Shown here piece after piece: positions 36,535 through 45,285 of a stretch of 64,000 bases of DNA. The position numbers and the translations under genes are program-made. Position 1 is the stretch's first letter; each line of letters starts with the position of its first letter. This stretch comes from Cryobacterium glucosi (lineage in GTDB: Bacteria; Actinomycetota; Actinomycetes; Actinomycetales; Microbacteriaceae), in assembly GCF_004402235.1 (NCBI RefSeq), contig NZ_SOFS01000019.1:470308-534307 (forward strand), written 5' to 3'. The notes beneath the pieces were generated by a model. The model searched no databases, was not told where the DNA came from, and was given only the letters and a program-made list of their open reading frames with translations.

Positions 36535-38025
36535 ATGATCACCGCCGATCCCTCCCTGCGCACCGCCCTGTCCCAGCCGGAACCCGACGAGCACGGGATC
36601 GACGCCCTGACTCTCGGCCGGCGCATCCGTGAACTGCGGGGTTCCCGCAGGATGACCCTCGACACCCTCGCCGCCGCCGTCGGGCGGGCGCCGTCGCAGG
36701 TGTCGATGATCGAGAACGGCAAACGCGAGCCGCGCCTGTCGATGCTGCGCACGATCGCGACCGCGCTCGGCACGACCGTCGACGAGCTGCTCAAGACGGA
36801 GGCGCCCTCGGAGCGTGCCGCCCTCGAGATCGCCGTGGAACGGGCCCAGCGGGGGCCGGTCTTCACCGCCCTCGGGCTGCCGCACATCCGGATTGGCCGG
36901 TCAACGAGCGATGAGGCGCTGCAGACGATCCTCACCCTGCACCACGAGATCGAGCGTCTGCACCGGGAGCGGGCGGCGACGCCAGAGGAGGCGCGGCGGG
37001 CCAACGCGGAACTGCGCGGCATCATGCGCGCGCGGGACAACTATTTCCCCGAGCTCGAGGCCCAGGCGGCCGGGCTGCTGGGCGCGGTCGGCCACCGGGG
37101 CGGGCCGGTGCCGCAGCGGGTCGTCGCCGACATGGCCGCGCACCTCGGCTATTCCCTGCACTACGTCGCGGACCTGCCTCACTCGACGCGATCGGTCACC
37201 GACAAGCGAAACGGCCGTATCTACCTGCCGATCGAGCAGAGCGCATCCCGGGACACTCGCTCGCCGATCCTCCAGGCCTTCGCGAGCGCACTCTGCGGGC
37301 ACGAGGAGCCGACAAGTTATGCGGAATTTCTCCGGCAGCGGGTCGAGACCAACTACCTGACGGCGGCGATCCTGCTGCCGGAGGACGACGCCGTGAAACT
37401 TCTGACCGAGGCCAAGGCGCAGCGCAACATCTCGATGGAGGATCTCCGCGACGCCTTCGCGGTGTCCTACGAGACGGCCGCGCACCGGTTCACGAACCTC
37501 GCGACGGCCCGGCTCGGCATCCCGGTGCACTTCATGAAGGTGCACGAGTCCGGCACGATCATCAAGGCATACGAGAACGACTCCGTGCGGTTCCCGAGCG
37601 ACGCCCTCGGCGCCGTCGAAGGGACGACGGTCTGCCGCAGCTGGACCGCTCGCACGGTCTTCGACGTCGCCGACCGGTTCAGCCCCTGGTACCAGTACAC
37701 CGACACCCCGTCCGGCACCTTCTGGTGCACCTCCCGCATCGCGAAGGCGAAGGAAGGTGAGTACTCGGTGAGCGTCGGCGTGCCGTTCTCGGAGACGAAG
37801 TGGTTCCTCGGCCGCGAGACGAACAACCGGGCCGTCTCCCGTTGCCCGGACGAGAGCTGCTGCCGCAGCGCCCCCGACGAACTCGCCGAGCGCTGGGCGG
37901 GCCAGGCCTGGCCGGCCGCGCGTACCCCGACGAGCCTGCTCGCCGCCCTCCCGACCGGCACCTTCCCCGGCGTCGACCAGACCGAGGTCTACCAGTTCCT
38001 GGAATCCCACTCCCCCAGCCTCTGA
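36535..38025 (+). CDS. ramB: RamB-type XRE/IrrE-domain transcriptional regulator
   Basis: This 496-residue regulator has an N-terminal XRE helix-turn-helix ([40 protein letters not shown], about 22-62). A long middle segment follows, then an IrrE/ImmA-like domain ([32 protein letters not shown]), without the HExxH zinc motif, as usual in this family. The C-terminal domain has the conserved CPDESCCR. RamB/ScfR/PrpR-type proteins sense acyl-CoAs and control acetate, propionate or glyoxylate genes. Placed back-to-back with aceA, control of the glyoxylate shunt is the natural inference. Confidence 0.87.
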   Translation: MITADPSLRTALSQPEPDEHGIDALTLGRRIRELRGSRRMTLDTLAAAVGRAPSQVSMIENGKREPRLSMLRTIATALGTTVDELLKTEAPSERAALEIAVERAQRGPVFTALGLPHIRIGRSTSDEALQTILTLHHEIERLHRERAATPEEARRANAELRGIMRARDNYFPELEAQAAGLLGAVGHRGGPVPQRVVADMAAHLGYSLHYVADLPHSTRSVTDKRNGRIYLPIEQSASRDTRSPILQAFASALCGHEEPTSYAEFLRQRVETNYLTAAILLPEDDAVKLLTEAKAQRNISMEDLRDAFAVSYETAAHRFTNLATARLGIPVHFMKVHESGTIIKAYENDSVRFPSDALGAVEGTTVCRSWTARTVFDVADRFSPWYQYTDTPSGTFWCTSRIAKAKEGEYSVSVGVPFSETKWFLGRETNNRAVSRCPDESCCRSAPDELAERWAGQAWPAARTPTSLLAALPTGTFPGVDQTEVYQFLESHSPSL

Positions 38026-38026
38026 G

Positions 38027-38092
38027 CGGATGCCGATCGTCCTGCTGATTTCCAGCTCGGCCAGTTCCGCGGAATTCCGGGGCCGGGCATCC
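38027..38092. repeat. Opposed CGGATGCC/GGCATCCG copies in a convergent gap
   Basis: CGGATGCC starts 2 bp after the ramB-like stop and GGCATCCG lies at about 38085-38092, inverted and about 50 bp apart, between two convergent genes. The spacing is long for a hairpin, but the arrangement matches the other GGATGC pairs at gene ends. Confidence 0.45.
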
Positions 38093-38114
38093 GGTCTTCC
38101 GGAATCTGCAGGAG

Positions 38115-38573
38115 CTATGCCACGGGGACGGTGTCGGGGACGCGGTGCAGGGCCTCGACGAGCGGGGCCAGTTCGGGTTTTGCCTCGGCCTCGGCGAGGG
38201 CTGTCGCGAGTGTGTCGTCGTAGAGGGGGCGGACATCCGCGAGCAGGGCCTGGCCGGTCGCGGTGAGCTCGGTGTAGATTCCGCGGCGGTCGTCGGCGCA
38301 GAGGATGCGGGTGAGCAGGCCGCGATCCTCGAGCCGGTTGACGAGCCGGGTCGTTGCGCTGCTGCTGAGCGCGGTCGCGCCGGCGAGCTGCTGCATCCGC
38401 ATGTGCCAGCCGTGCTGGCGACTGAGCGCGTCGAGCACCGTGAACTCGATCACGGAGAGCTCGGCACCGCCCTGGAGCGCGCGCTCGAGGGCCGCCTCGA
38501 TGAGGCCGTGCAGCGCGGCGAGCGTGCGCCAGCCGTGGGCGCGGATCTCGACGGCGTCGTCTTCGATGCCCAT
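38115..38573 (-). CDS. MarR-family transcriptional regulator
   Basis: This 152-residue winged-helix regulator has the central motif LAGATALSSSATTRLVNRLEDRGLLTRILCADDRRGIYTELTATG, with the conserved D-x-R wing (ADDRR). It is divergent from an MFS gene; three half-sites in the gap indicate it controls the pump and itself. Confidence 0.9.
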   Translation of the reverse strand: MGIEDDAVEIRAHGWRTLAALHGLIEAALERALQGGAELSVIEFTVLDALSRQHGWHMRMQQLAGATALSSSATTRLVNRLEDRGLLTRILCADDRRGIYTELTATGQALLADVRPLYDDTLATALAEAEAKPELAPLVEALHRVPDTVPVA

Positions 38574-38610
38574 GGTCCACTCCGATTTCCGTCGACCTCG
38601 TCGACAAACT

Positions 38611-38664
38611 AGTTGCTTGCGCGTTTATCTAGCGTGTGCAAGTATTAATGACGCGCCTGCAACT
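38611..38664. promoter_or_regulatory. Three MarR half-site repeats between marR and MFS
   Basis: AGTTGCTTGCGC (38611-38622) and GCGTGTGCAAGT (38632-38643) form an inverted pair, and GCGCCTGCAACT (38653-38664) is a third copy in the second orientation. The shared pattern is GCG-nnn-GCAA-nT. Centres are 21 bp apart, so all three lie on one face of the helix. Confidence 0.65.
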
Positions 38665-38724
38665 AACAGCGTACGCAGTATGACCGCGTAAGTACAGTTT
38701 TCCGCCCCCCAAGGAGTCTCCCGC

Positions 38725-39945
38725 ATGCCCATTGGTCTTTTCGCCCTCGCACTCGGAGGGTTCGGCATCGGACTCACCGAGTTCGTCATCATGGGCCTCC
38801 TGCCGGACCTCGCCTCCGATTTCGGCGTGAGCGAGGCGGCGGCCGGCTGGCTCATCTCCGGCTACGCCCTGAGCGTGGTCATCGGAGCACTCGGCCTCAC
38901 CGCTGCCGTCACCCGGCTGCCACGCAAGCACGTGCTCATCGCGCTGATGGGGCTTTTCATCCTCGGCAACCTGATCTCGGCGCTCGCACCGACCTACCCG
39001 GTCATGATGCTCGGCCGCATCGTCGCCGCCCTCTGCCACGGTGCGTTCTTCGGCATCGGCTCGGTGCTCGCCGCCGACATGGTCGCCCCGACGAAGAAGG
39101 CGGGTGCCATCGCGATCATGTTCACGGGCCTCACCGTCGCGAACGTGCTCGGCGTGCCGTTCGGAACCCTCCTCGGCCAGAACCTCGGCTGGCGGGCGAC
39201 GTTCTGGGCGATCACCGCGATCGGCGTGCTCGCCCTGGTCGGCATCGCGACGCTCGTGCCCGCGACCGCGCACGCCACGGCCGGCGCCGGCGGTCTCCGC
39301 GGCGAGCTCAGGGCCTTCCGCTCGAGCCAGGTCTGGCTCTCGATCGCCGTGACCGTGCTCGGCTACGGGGGCATGTTCGGCGCGTTCACCTACATCGCCT
39401 TCACCCTCACCGAGGTCAGCGGCTTCGCCGCCGCGAGCGTGCCCTGGCTACTCGTCCTCTTCGGGGTCGGCCTGTTCGTCGGCAACGTCCTCGGCGGCAA
39501 GGCGGCCGACCGTTCCGTCGACCGGACCCTCATCGTCGTCCTGGCGGCGCTCGCCGTCGTCCTCGTCGCCTTCGCGCTGACCGCGGGCAGCCAGGGCGCG
39601 ACGATCGCCTCGCTCGTCCTCCTCGGCGGGTTCGGTTTCGCAACCGTCCCCGGCCTGCAGATGCGGGTGATGAGCTACGCGAGCGAGGCGCCCACGCTCG
39701 CCTCCGGCGCGAACATCGCCGCTTTCAACCTCGGCAACGCGCTCGGCGCCCTGCTCGGCGGTCTCACGATCAGCGCGGGCCTCGGCTACACCTCGCCGAT
39801 CTGGGCCGGCGCGGTCGTCACCGTGGCCGGTCTCGCCGTCATGCTGGTCGCCGCAGCCCGCGCCCGCCGTTCCCGCCCGGCCGATCAGGCCTCGCGGGTG
39901 ATCTCGACCGTGACGAAGAGCTGGGAGCCCGCTGAGCCTGCGTAG
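38725..39945 (+). CDS. MFS transporter, AraJ/Cmx-type efflux family
   Basis: This 406-residue, 12-helix transporter begins LALGGFGIGLTEFVIMGLLPDLA, a signature of the AraJ/chloramphenicol/arabinose-efflux family. WLISGYALSVVIGALGLTAA, GRIVAALCHGAFFGIGSVLAADMV and NVLGVPFGTLLGQNLGWRATFW are typical. AAGGAG precedes the ATG. Its last 61 bp overlap the convergent transglutaminase gene. Substrate not known. Confidence 0.9.
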   Translation: MPIGLFALALGGFGIGLTEFVIMGLLPDLASDFGVSEAAAGWLISGYALSVVIGALGLTAAVTRLPRKHVLIALMGLFILGNLISALAPTYPVMMLGRIVAALCHGAFFGIGSVLAADMVAPTKKAGAIAIMFTGLTVANVLGVPFGTLLGQNLGWRATFWAITAIGVLALVGIATLVPATAHATAGAGGLRGELRAFRSSQVWLSIAVTVLGYGGMFGAFTYIAFTLTEVSGFAAASVPWLLVLFGVGLFVGNVLGGKAADRSVDRTLIVVLAALAVVLVAFALTAGSQGATIASLVLLGGFGFATVPGLQMRVMSYASEAPTLASGANIAAFNLGNALGALLGGLTISAGLGYTSPIWAGAVVTVAGLAVMLVAAARARRSRPADQASRVISTVTKSWEPAEPA

Positions 39946-40730
39946 ACGCCGCGGAGCGGCGGCACGTCGTTGTAGTCACGGCCGCGGCCGACGGAGACGT
40001 GCCGGTCACCGATCTCGATGAGGTTCGTCGGGTCGAATCCGCGCCACTCGCCACAGAACCACTCGACCCAGGCGTGGGATTCGCCCGTGACGGTCTCGCC
40101 GACCTCGGCGTTCGGCTTCGGGTGCAGGTAGCCGGAGACGTACCGGGCCGGGATCCCGACCGAGCGCAGGGCTCCGAGGGCGATGTGTGTGATGTCCTGG
40201 CAGACCCCGCGCCGGTCGTTCCAGGCCTCCTCGGCGGTCGAGTGCACGCCCGTGACACCCTGGACGTACTGCATCTGGTCGCCGATCGCGGCACAGATCT
40301 CGTAGGCGGCCGAGCAGGAGCTCGTGTGGCGCGCGGCGATCTCGGCGGCGAGCGCCTCGACGTCCATCGGCGGTTTCGTCAGGCGGGTCTGCCGGGAGTG
40401 TTCGAAGAGCGTCGAGGTGCGCAGGGCGTCCGCGGCGAGGTCGACCCAGCTGTGTTCGTGGGTCTCGTGCTCACGCGGCCGGACTTCGACGAGGCTGTTG
40501 GCGGTGAGGATCAGCTCGGAATGCGGCGTCAGTACCTCGAACGAGGAGACCCGGGTGCCCCAGTAGTCGGCGTAGTAGTGGTTGCCCGCCGCCGGGCTGA
40601 TCTCGAGGTTAGAGAACAGCACGAACTGGTCGACCGAACTGACCGGCAGCATCCGCGCCTCGTTGTATGACGCGGCGACTTCGCCCTTGTAGCGGTACCC
40701 GGTCGTGTGCCGGATCCGGAGGCGGTTCAC
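39885..40730 (-). CDS. Transglutaminase-like family protein with N-terminal beta domain
   Basis: This 281-residue cysteine-protease-fold protein begins LRIRHTTGYRYKGEVAASYNEARM, the bacterial transglutaminase-like N-terminal domain. The core has the catalytic Cys in DRRGVCQDITHIALGALRSVGIPARYVSGYL, the His in GESHAWVEWFCGEWRGFDPTN and the Asp in FDPTN. The GTG start overlaps the stop of the alpha-E gene by 4 bp. With the alpha-E and ATP-grasp partners upstream, it belongs to a conserved cluster proposed to make or process a peptide-like amide product. Confidence 0.9.
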   Translation of the reverse strand: MNRLRIRHTTGYRYKGEVAASYNEARMLPVSSVDQFVLFSNLEISPAAGNHYYADYWGTRVSSFEVLTPHSELILTANSLVEVRPREHETHEHSWVDLAADALRTSTLFEHSRQTRLTKPPMDVEALAAEIAARHTSSCSAAYEICAAIGDQMQYVQGVTGVHSTAEEAWNDRRGVCQDITHIALGALRSVGIPARYVSGYLHPKPNAEVGETVTGESHAWVEWFCGEWRGFDPTNLIEIGDRHVSVGRGRDYNDVPPLRGVYAGSAGSQLFVTVEITREA

Positions 40731-41656
40731 GAGGCTTCCCCTGTCCAGGTCGGAACGTTCCCCTTGGGGAAGTACCGGTTGCCGATGGCTTCGGAAGCGG
40801 TGCTCGTCGCGTCCTGGACGCGCATCATCTGCAGCGGCAGGTCGTTCAGGATGTCCATGATCGGTCGGTACTCCAGTTGGCTGCGGATCTGGCCGAGCAC
40901 CCGCTGGGCCTGGCCGGTGACGCCGGCCCGGTCTGTGCGCGGCTCGAGGTCGCGAAGGCACTGTTCGGCGCGCGAAACGGAGAAGACGATGGACCGGGGG
41001 AACAAGCGGTCCATCAGCAGGTATTCAGCGGCGTTCCGGGCAGAAGGCACTCCGCGGTAGGTGCGCAGGTAGGACTCGTACGCGCCGCAGGAACGCAGGA
41101 TCGTCGTCCAGGACGGCCCGCTCGCCTCGGTCAGCGACCGGGTCGCGAGGAGGCGTGCCGTCATGTCGGCCTGCTCGAGGCTGCGCCCGAGGGTGAAGAA
41201 ATGCCAGGCGTCGTCCCGGCTCGCACCGGCCTCGACGATCCCGACGGCGAGCGCGGCGCGTTCCCGCACCCACGCGAAGTAGTCGTGGGTCTTCTCACTC
41301 GCGACCTTGCGGGGCATCCGCGCGCTCGTCGTGTTGAGGCACTCCCAGAGTTCGGTCGGCACGATCTCCCGCGCACGACGGGCGTTCTCGCGTGCGGAGG
41401 TGATCGAGTACGCGATCGAAGCCGGATGCGTGCGGTCCATGGCGAGGGTGGCGAGAACGTCCTTGCGGGTCAGCTCTCCCTCATCGGGGACGGGGCTGCC
41501 CATCAGCTGGAGGAGCGACCGGCAGGCGAGGTTCTCCTCGATCCAGGGATCCTCGAGCAGAAGCTGGAGGTGCACGTCGAGGATGCGGGCGGTGCCGTCG
41601 CTGCGCTCGATGTACCGTCCGATCCAGAACAGGCTTTCTGCAATGCGACTCAACAT
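40727..41656 (-). CDS. Alpha-E domain-containing protein
   Basis: This 309-residue, almost all-helical protein opens MLSRIAESLFWIGRYIERSDGTARILDVH, the highly conserved alpha-E N-terminus with glutamates on one helix face. Other conserved parts are ENARRAREIVPTELWECLN, FFTLGRSLEQADMTARLL and RFLP-like LFPRSIVFSVSRAEQCL. It has no known catalytic activity alone and always accompanies the ATP-grasp and transglutaminase genes. It overlaps both (7 bp upstream, 4 bp downstream). Confidence 0.92.
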   Translation of the reverse strand: MLSRIAESLFWIGRYIERSDGTARILDVHLQLLLEDPWIEENLACRSLLQLMGSPVPDEGELTRKDVLATLAMDRTHPASIAYSITSARENARRAREIVPTELWECLNTTSARMPRKVASEKTHDYFAWVRERAALAVGIVEAGASRDDAWHFFTLGRSLEQADMTARLLATRSLTEASGPSWTTILRSCGAYESYLRTYRGVPSARNAAEYLLMDRLFPRSIVFSVSRAEQCLRDLEPRTDRAGVTGQAQRVLGQIRSQLEYRPIMDILNDLPLQMMRVQDATSTASEAIGNRYFPKGNVPTWTGEAS

Positions 41657-43371
41657 TCCCGGTCCTCCTGCGCCGATGACTTCGATGCCGCCGGCGCCCC
41701 TGCGGACACCGGTTGCCTCCCCTGCTGCTGCTGCTGCTGCTGTTGTTGCTCCTGCTGGTCGCTGTTGCCCAGCGGTTTGTCCTGCGGCGAGTGGTCGACG
41801 GGGTGCGTGCCCGCGGCCGTCGCCTGGGTGTTCGCGGCCTGGTCGGCCACGAGGCCCTGGATGTTGCGCGCGGAGGACTCGTGGTAGAAATCGGGTTCGA
41901 GCCCGATCACCCAGGTGTCCTTCGACCCGCCGCCCTGGCTCGAGTTGACAACGAGCTCACCCTCGGGGAGCGCGACGCGGGTCAGCCCGCCCGGCAGCAC
42001 CCAGACATCCGTTCCGTCGTTCACGGCGAAGGGGCGCAGGTCGGCGTGGCGCGGCCTCATGCCGTCCTCGACGAGGGTCGGGATGGTCGAGAGCTGCACG
42101 ACGGGTTGCGCGATCCAGCCGCGCGGGTCCCGCAGCAGCTGCTTCCGCAGTGTCGCGAGCTCCGCCTTCGACGCGGCGGGCCCTACCACGAGGCCCTTGC
42201 CCCCCGACCCGTCGACGGGCTTGACCACGAGCTCGTCGAGCCGGTCGAGCACCTCTTCGAGCGCGAGGGGATCCTCGAGCCGCCAGGTGTCGACGTTCGG
42301 GATGATCGCGTCTTCGCCGAGGTAGTAGCGGATGAGATCGGGCAGGTAGGTGTAGACGAGCTTGTCGTCTGCAACACCGTTCCCGACCGCGTTGGCGATC
42401 GTGACGTTCCCGAGCCTGGCCGCCATCAGCATGCCGGGCGACCCGAGCTGGGAGTCCGCGCGGAACTGGAGCGGGTCGAGGAACTCGTCGTCGACCCGGC
42501 GGTAGATCACGTCGACCCGGGTGGGGCCCGCGGTCGTGCGCATCCAGACGCGCCCGCCCGAGCAGAACAGGTCGCGGCCCTCGACGAGCTCGACGCCCAT
42601 CAGCCGGGCGAGCAGGGTGTGCTCGAAGTATGCGGAGTTGAAGACGCCCGGGGTGAGCACGACGACATTGGGGTCGTCGACCCCGGCGGGGGCGGATGCC
42701 CTGAGCGCCTGGAGCAGCTTGTTCGGGTAGTCGCCGACCGGGCGCACCCGCATCGAGACGAAGAGTTCGGGGAGCGTCTGCGCCATCACCCGACGGTTGG
42801 AGATGACATAGCTCACGCCGCTGGGCACCCGGACGTTGTCCTCGAGCACCCGCCACGCGCCCTTTTCATCGCGGATCAGGTCGATGCCGGAGACCTGGAT
42901 GCGCACGTTGTTTGCCGAGACGATGCCGGCGGCCTGCCGGTGGAAATGGTTCGACGAACTGATCAGGCTCGCCGGGATGACGCCGTCGTGCACGGCGGCC
43001 TGGGGCCCGTAGATATCGGCGAGGAACGCCTCGAGGGCGAGCACGCGCTGCTTGATGCCGGCCTCGACGGTGACCCACTCCGGTTGCTCGATCACCCGCG
43101 GAACGGCGTCGAGCGGGAACGGACGCTCTTCCCCGGCGAAGTCGAACGTGACGCCCTGGGCGAGGTAGGAACTCGCGAGCGCCGCCGTGCGGCCCCGCAG
43201 CTCCTCCTGGGTCATTCTGGCCAGGGCGCCGTAGACGTCCTTGTACGCTGCACGCGTTTCCGTCGGAGTGAGCGAGGACGGATCCGGGAACATCTCGTCC
43301 CAGGCGCTCGCTGACCCCGTCCGTTTCCGACTCTTCGTAGTGGCACCGTAGCCGGTGAACAGGTCAACCAT
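41650..43371 (-). CDS. Circularly permuted type 2 ATP-grasp protein with poly-glutamine tail
   Basis: This 573-residue ATP-grasp ligase of the circularly permuted type (DUF404/407 architecture) includes FDFAGEERPFPLDAVPRVI, QVSGIDLIRDEKGAWRVLEDNVRVPSGVSYVI, VLTPGVFNSAYFEHTLLARLMGVELVEGRDL, VDVIYRRVDDEFLDPL, IPNVDTW and KPVDGSGGKGLVVGP. It is predicted to form amide bonds at ATP cost. The catalytic domain ends near residue 505; a low-complexity tail follows, with nine consecutive Gln and further Gln nearby, which I do not expect in the family. It heads the three-gene cluster. Confidence 0.92.
   Translation of the reverse strand: MVDLFTGYGATTKSRKRTGSASAWDEMFPDPSSLTPTETRAAYKDVYGALARMTQEELRGRTAALASSYLAQGVTFDFAGEERPFPLDAVPRVIEQPEWVTVEAGIKQRVLALEAFLADIYGPQAAVHDGVIPASLISSSNHFHRQAAGIVSANNVRIQVSGIDLIRDEKGAWRVLEDNVRVPSGVSYVISNRRVMAQTLPELFVSMRVRPVGDYPNKLLQALRASAPAGVDDPNVVVLTPGVFNSAYFEHTLLARLMGVELVEGRDLFCSGGRVWMRTTAGPTRVDVIYRRVDDEFLDPLQFRADSQLGSPGMLMAARLGNVTIANAVGNGVADDKLVYTYLPDLIRYYLGEDAIIPNVDTWRLEDPLALEEVLDRLDELVVKPVDGSGGKGLVVGPAASKAELATLRKQLLRDPRGWIAQPVVQLSTIPTLVEDGMRPRHADLRPFAVNDGTDVWVLPGGLTRVALPEGELVVNSSQGGGSKDTWVIGLEPDFYHESSARNIQGLVADQAANTQATAAGTHPVDHSPQDKPLGNSDQQEQQQQQQQQQGRQPVSAGAPAASKSSAQEDREC
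41722..41748 (-). repeat. CAG/CAA microsatellite encoding nine glutamines
   Basis: Seven CAG and two CAA codons in a row lie near the 3' end of the ATP-grasp gene, with two more CAG codons after a GAG. Pure trinucleotide runs are prone to slippage but would stay in frame. Confidence 0.9.
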
Positions 43372-43430
43372 GGTCGGAGCGTAGTCGCCTCATGTTGCGG
43401 GATTGTTTCGCCACACCGGCCGTTATTTAT

Positions 43431-43510
43431 GTATGCAAAGTGACGAAATTTCGGGGAGCTGATTCGACATTCTCGGGAATTTGGCGGAAGATGTGGTCAA
43501 GATTGCATAC
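43431..43510. promoter_or_regulatory. Inverted GTATGCAA/TTGCATAC pair upstream of the ABC-like gene
   Basis: GTATGCAA (43431-43438) and TTGCATAC (43503-43510) are perfect 8-bp inverted arms 64 bp apart in an unusually AT-rich stretch between the divergent ATP-grasp and ABC-like genes. GntR regulators bind similar symmetric half-sites; the GntR gene at 44381-45145 is a candidate binder. Tentative. Confidence 0.4.
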
Positions 43511-43526
43511 AGCACTGGGAGACGCG

Positions 43527-44462
43527 ATGATTGGCCCGGCCGTGACCCCTTTCCCCGATCCCGAGCTCGCCGTCGCGGCGACCGGAGCCGGGAAACCGGC
43601 CGCCGCCGATCACCCGGACGAGGATCCCGTGCCTTCGCACGCCTTCCGGGCGAGTTCCGTGCTCGACGTGCGCGGGCTCGGCGTCTCGTCGGCGACAACG
43701 ACCCTTGCCCCGGTGGATGCGATCACCCTGTCGGTCTCCCACGGCGAGTCCCTGGGCCTTGTCGGAACCGTGGCCGCCGGCGCGATCTCGGTGGCGCTCG
43801 CGATCGCGGGAGAACTCCCGGAGGGCGCCGCGATCGCGGCGGGCTCGATCCTCGTGGAGGGCGTGGAACTGGTCGGACCCGGTCGCGGCCCGGCGGCACG
43901 CCTGCTCGGCACCGTGATCGGTTACCTGCCCGCCGACCCGCTCAGCAGTTTCGACCGCACCCGGTCGGTGAGGAACCAGCTCGCCGGCGCCCTCCGAAAA
44001 CGCATCGGCGTCACCCCGGACGTCGCGAAGCGGCACATCGTCGACCTGCTCGACCTGGTCGGTGTCGTCGATCCGGCCGCCAGGGCCCGGCAGTATCCGC
44101 AGGACCTCGACCCCGTCGTCCTCCACCGGGTGGTCCTGGCCGCCGTCCTCTCCGGCGACCCGGCCCTCGTCATCGCGGTCTCCCCCGGTGCGGGCCTGGA
44201 GCCGGACGCCCGGGCCGCGCACGCCACCCTGCTGCGCGACCTCTGGCACGCGAAGGAGTTCGCGCTCCTCGTCGCATCGACCGATTTCGAGATCGTCGCG
44301 GAGACCTGTGACCGGGTCGCGGTGGTCGAGGACGGCCGGATCGCCCTGCAGGGGTCTGTGGCCGAGATCCGGAATGCGCGCTACGGCGTGAAGTCGGCCA
44401 GGTCGGCCAGGTCGGCCGCGTCGATCGCCTCCGCGTCAAGCGGATTGGCGTCAGCGGGCTGA
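43527..44462 (+). CDS. Catalytically dead OppD/DppD-like ABC ATPase homologue
   Basis: This 311-residue protein aligns throughout with peptide-importer ATPases (VLDVRGLGVSS; LLDLVGVVDPAARARQYPQ; AETCDRVAVVEDGRIALQGSVAEI), but every nucleotide-handling motif is changed. The P-loop GESGSGKS is GTVAAGAI (residues 80-87; Lys to Ala, Ser to Ile). The Q-loop Gln is Ala136. The signature LSGGM is LDPVV (194-198). Walker B ADEP is AVSP (217-220), and the switch His is Thr252. The frame is open and codon use normal, so it is under selection for something other than ATP hydrolysis. No permease or binding-protein gene is adjacent. The start ATG has GGGAG upstream. The C-terminal 25 residues are Ser/Ala/Arg repeats overlapping the convergent GntR gene by 82 bp. 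Confidence 0.82.
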   Translation: MIGPAVTPFPDPELAVAATGAGKPAAADHPDEDPVPSHAFRASSVLDVRGLGVSSATTTLAPVDAITLSVSHGESLGLVGTVAAGAISVALAIAGELPEGAAIAAGSILVEGVELVGPGRGPAARLLGTVIGYLPADPLSSFDRTRSVRNQLAGALRKRIGVTPDVAKRHIVDLLDLVGVVDPAARARQYPQDLDPVVLHRVVLAAVLSGDPALVIAVSPGAGLEPDARAAHATLLRDLWHAKEFALLVASTDFEIVAETCDRVAVVEDGRIALQGSVAEIRNARYGVKSARSARSAASIASASSGLASAG

Positions 44463-45145
44463 GCGGCGCCAGGCGTGACGGCGGTAGCGTCGCCCTGGTC
44501 CCAGCTCTGCACCGAATTGCGTGCGGCCAGGATGTGCGACCGCATGGACGTCGAGGCCCAGAGCGCGTCGTGCGAGCGGAGGGCGGCCAGGATGTCGCGG
44601 TGATGGTGATTGCTCACCGCGCGGAAAGATCCGCTGTCGCGCCGGAAGGCCTTTGCCATCAGTGGCACCCGGCCGACGAAGACGGTCAGGCGGGTGAGCT
44701 GGGCGTTCGCGGCGGCGGTGACGATGATGCGGTGGAACTCGGCGTTGAGTTCGCCGAGCCGGGAGATCCCGGCGTCGTCCTTCGCGAGCACGACGTCGTC
44801 CATCAGGGTGATCAGTTCGGCGAGACGGTCGAGGTCGCCGTCGGAGATCCGCACCGCGGCGAGGCCTGCCGCGCGGCTCTCGAGCATGGCCCGCAAGTAG
44901 TAGGTCTCGCGCATCTGCTCGGTCGTCCAGGCGATGACCGTCGCGCCCTTGTTCGGCACGAACTCGACGAGGCCGGTCTCGTCGAGCCTCCGCAGAGCTT
45001 CGCGGATCGGGGTGCGGCTGACGCCGAGTTCCTCGGCGAGCGCCTGCTCGCGCAGGGTGGCGTTACCCGGGATCTCACCGGAGAGGATGCGTCCGCGCAG
45101 GTAAGCGAATGCGGCCTGTCCGCCTGTTACCGACACTATTTCCAC
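44381..45145 (-). CDS. GntR-family regulator, FCD subfamily
   Basis: This 254-residue regulator has an N-terminal winged helix (FAYLRGRILSGEIPGNATLREQALAEELGVSRTPIREALRRL, about 13-55) and an FCD ligand domain with metal-type residues (LNAEFHRIIVTAAANAQL, VSNHHHRDILAALRSHD). GTG is the start, with AGGA 6 nt upstream. Its C-terminal tail (DAEAIDAADLADLADF) is low complexity and antiparallel-overlaps the ABC-like gene. It lies beyond the glutaryl-CoA dehydrogenase gene on the same strand and may control that pathway. Confidence 0.88.
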   Translation of the reverse strand: MEIVSVTGGQAAFAYLRGRILSGEIPGNATLREQALAEELGVSRTPIREALRRLDETGLVEFVPNKGATVIAWTTEQMRETYYLRAMLESRAAGLAAVRISDGDLDRLAELITLMDDVVLAKDDAGISRLGELNAEFHRIIVTAAANAQLTRLTVFVGRVPLMAKAFRRDSGSFRAVSNHHHRDILAALRSHDALWASTSMRSHILAARNSVQSWDQGDATAVTPGAAQPADANPLDAEAIDAADLADLADFTP

Positions 45146-45285
45146 CCGATGTCCTTGTCGCCACGTACGCGTGTTTCAACTATGACACACGGCGTTCCGG
45201 CGACGACGGCGCGAAGGGCCGGGCGGGCCCGCCCGCCGCGAAGTGGGGGTACGTCCGGAAACGACCCGCCGGTGCCCTGGCCGGG

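Noticed and set aside
38027..38092. Strong terminator at the ramB-like 3' end
   Set aside because: The two inverted copies are about 50 bp apart, so a stable hairpin is doubtful; recorded only as a paired-word site.
43527..44462. ABC-like gene as an ordinary decaying pseudogene
   Set aside because: There are no stops or frameshifts, and length and fold are kept; motif loss is complete rather than random. Kept as a pseudo-ATPase hypothesis.
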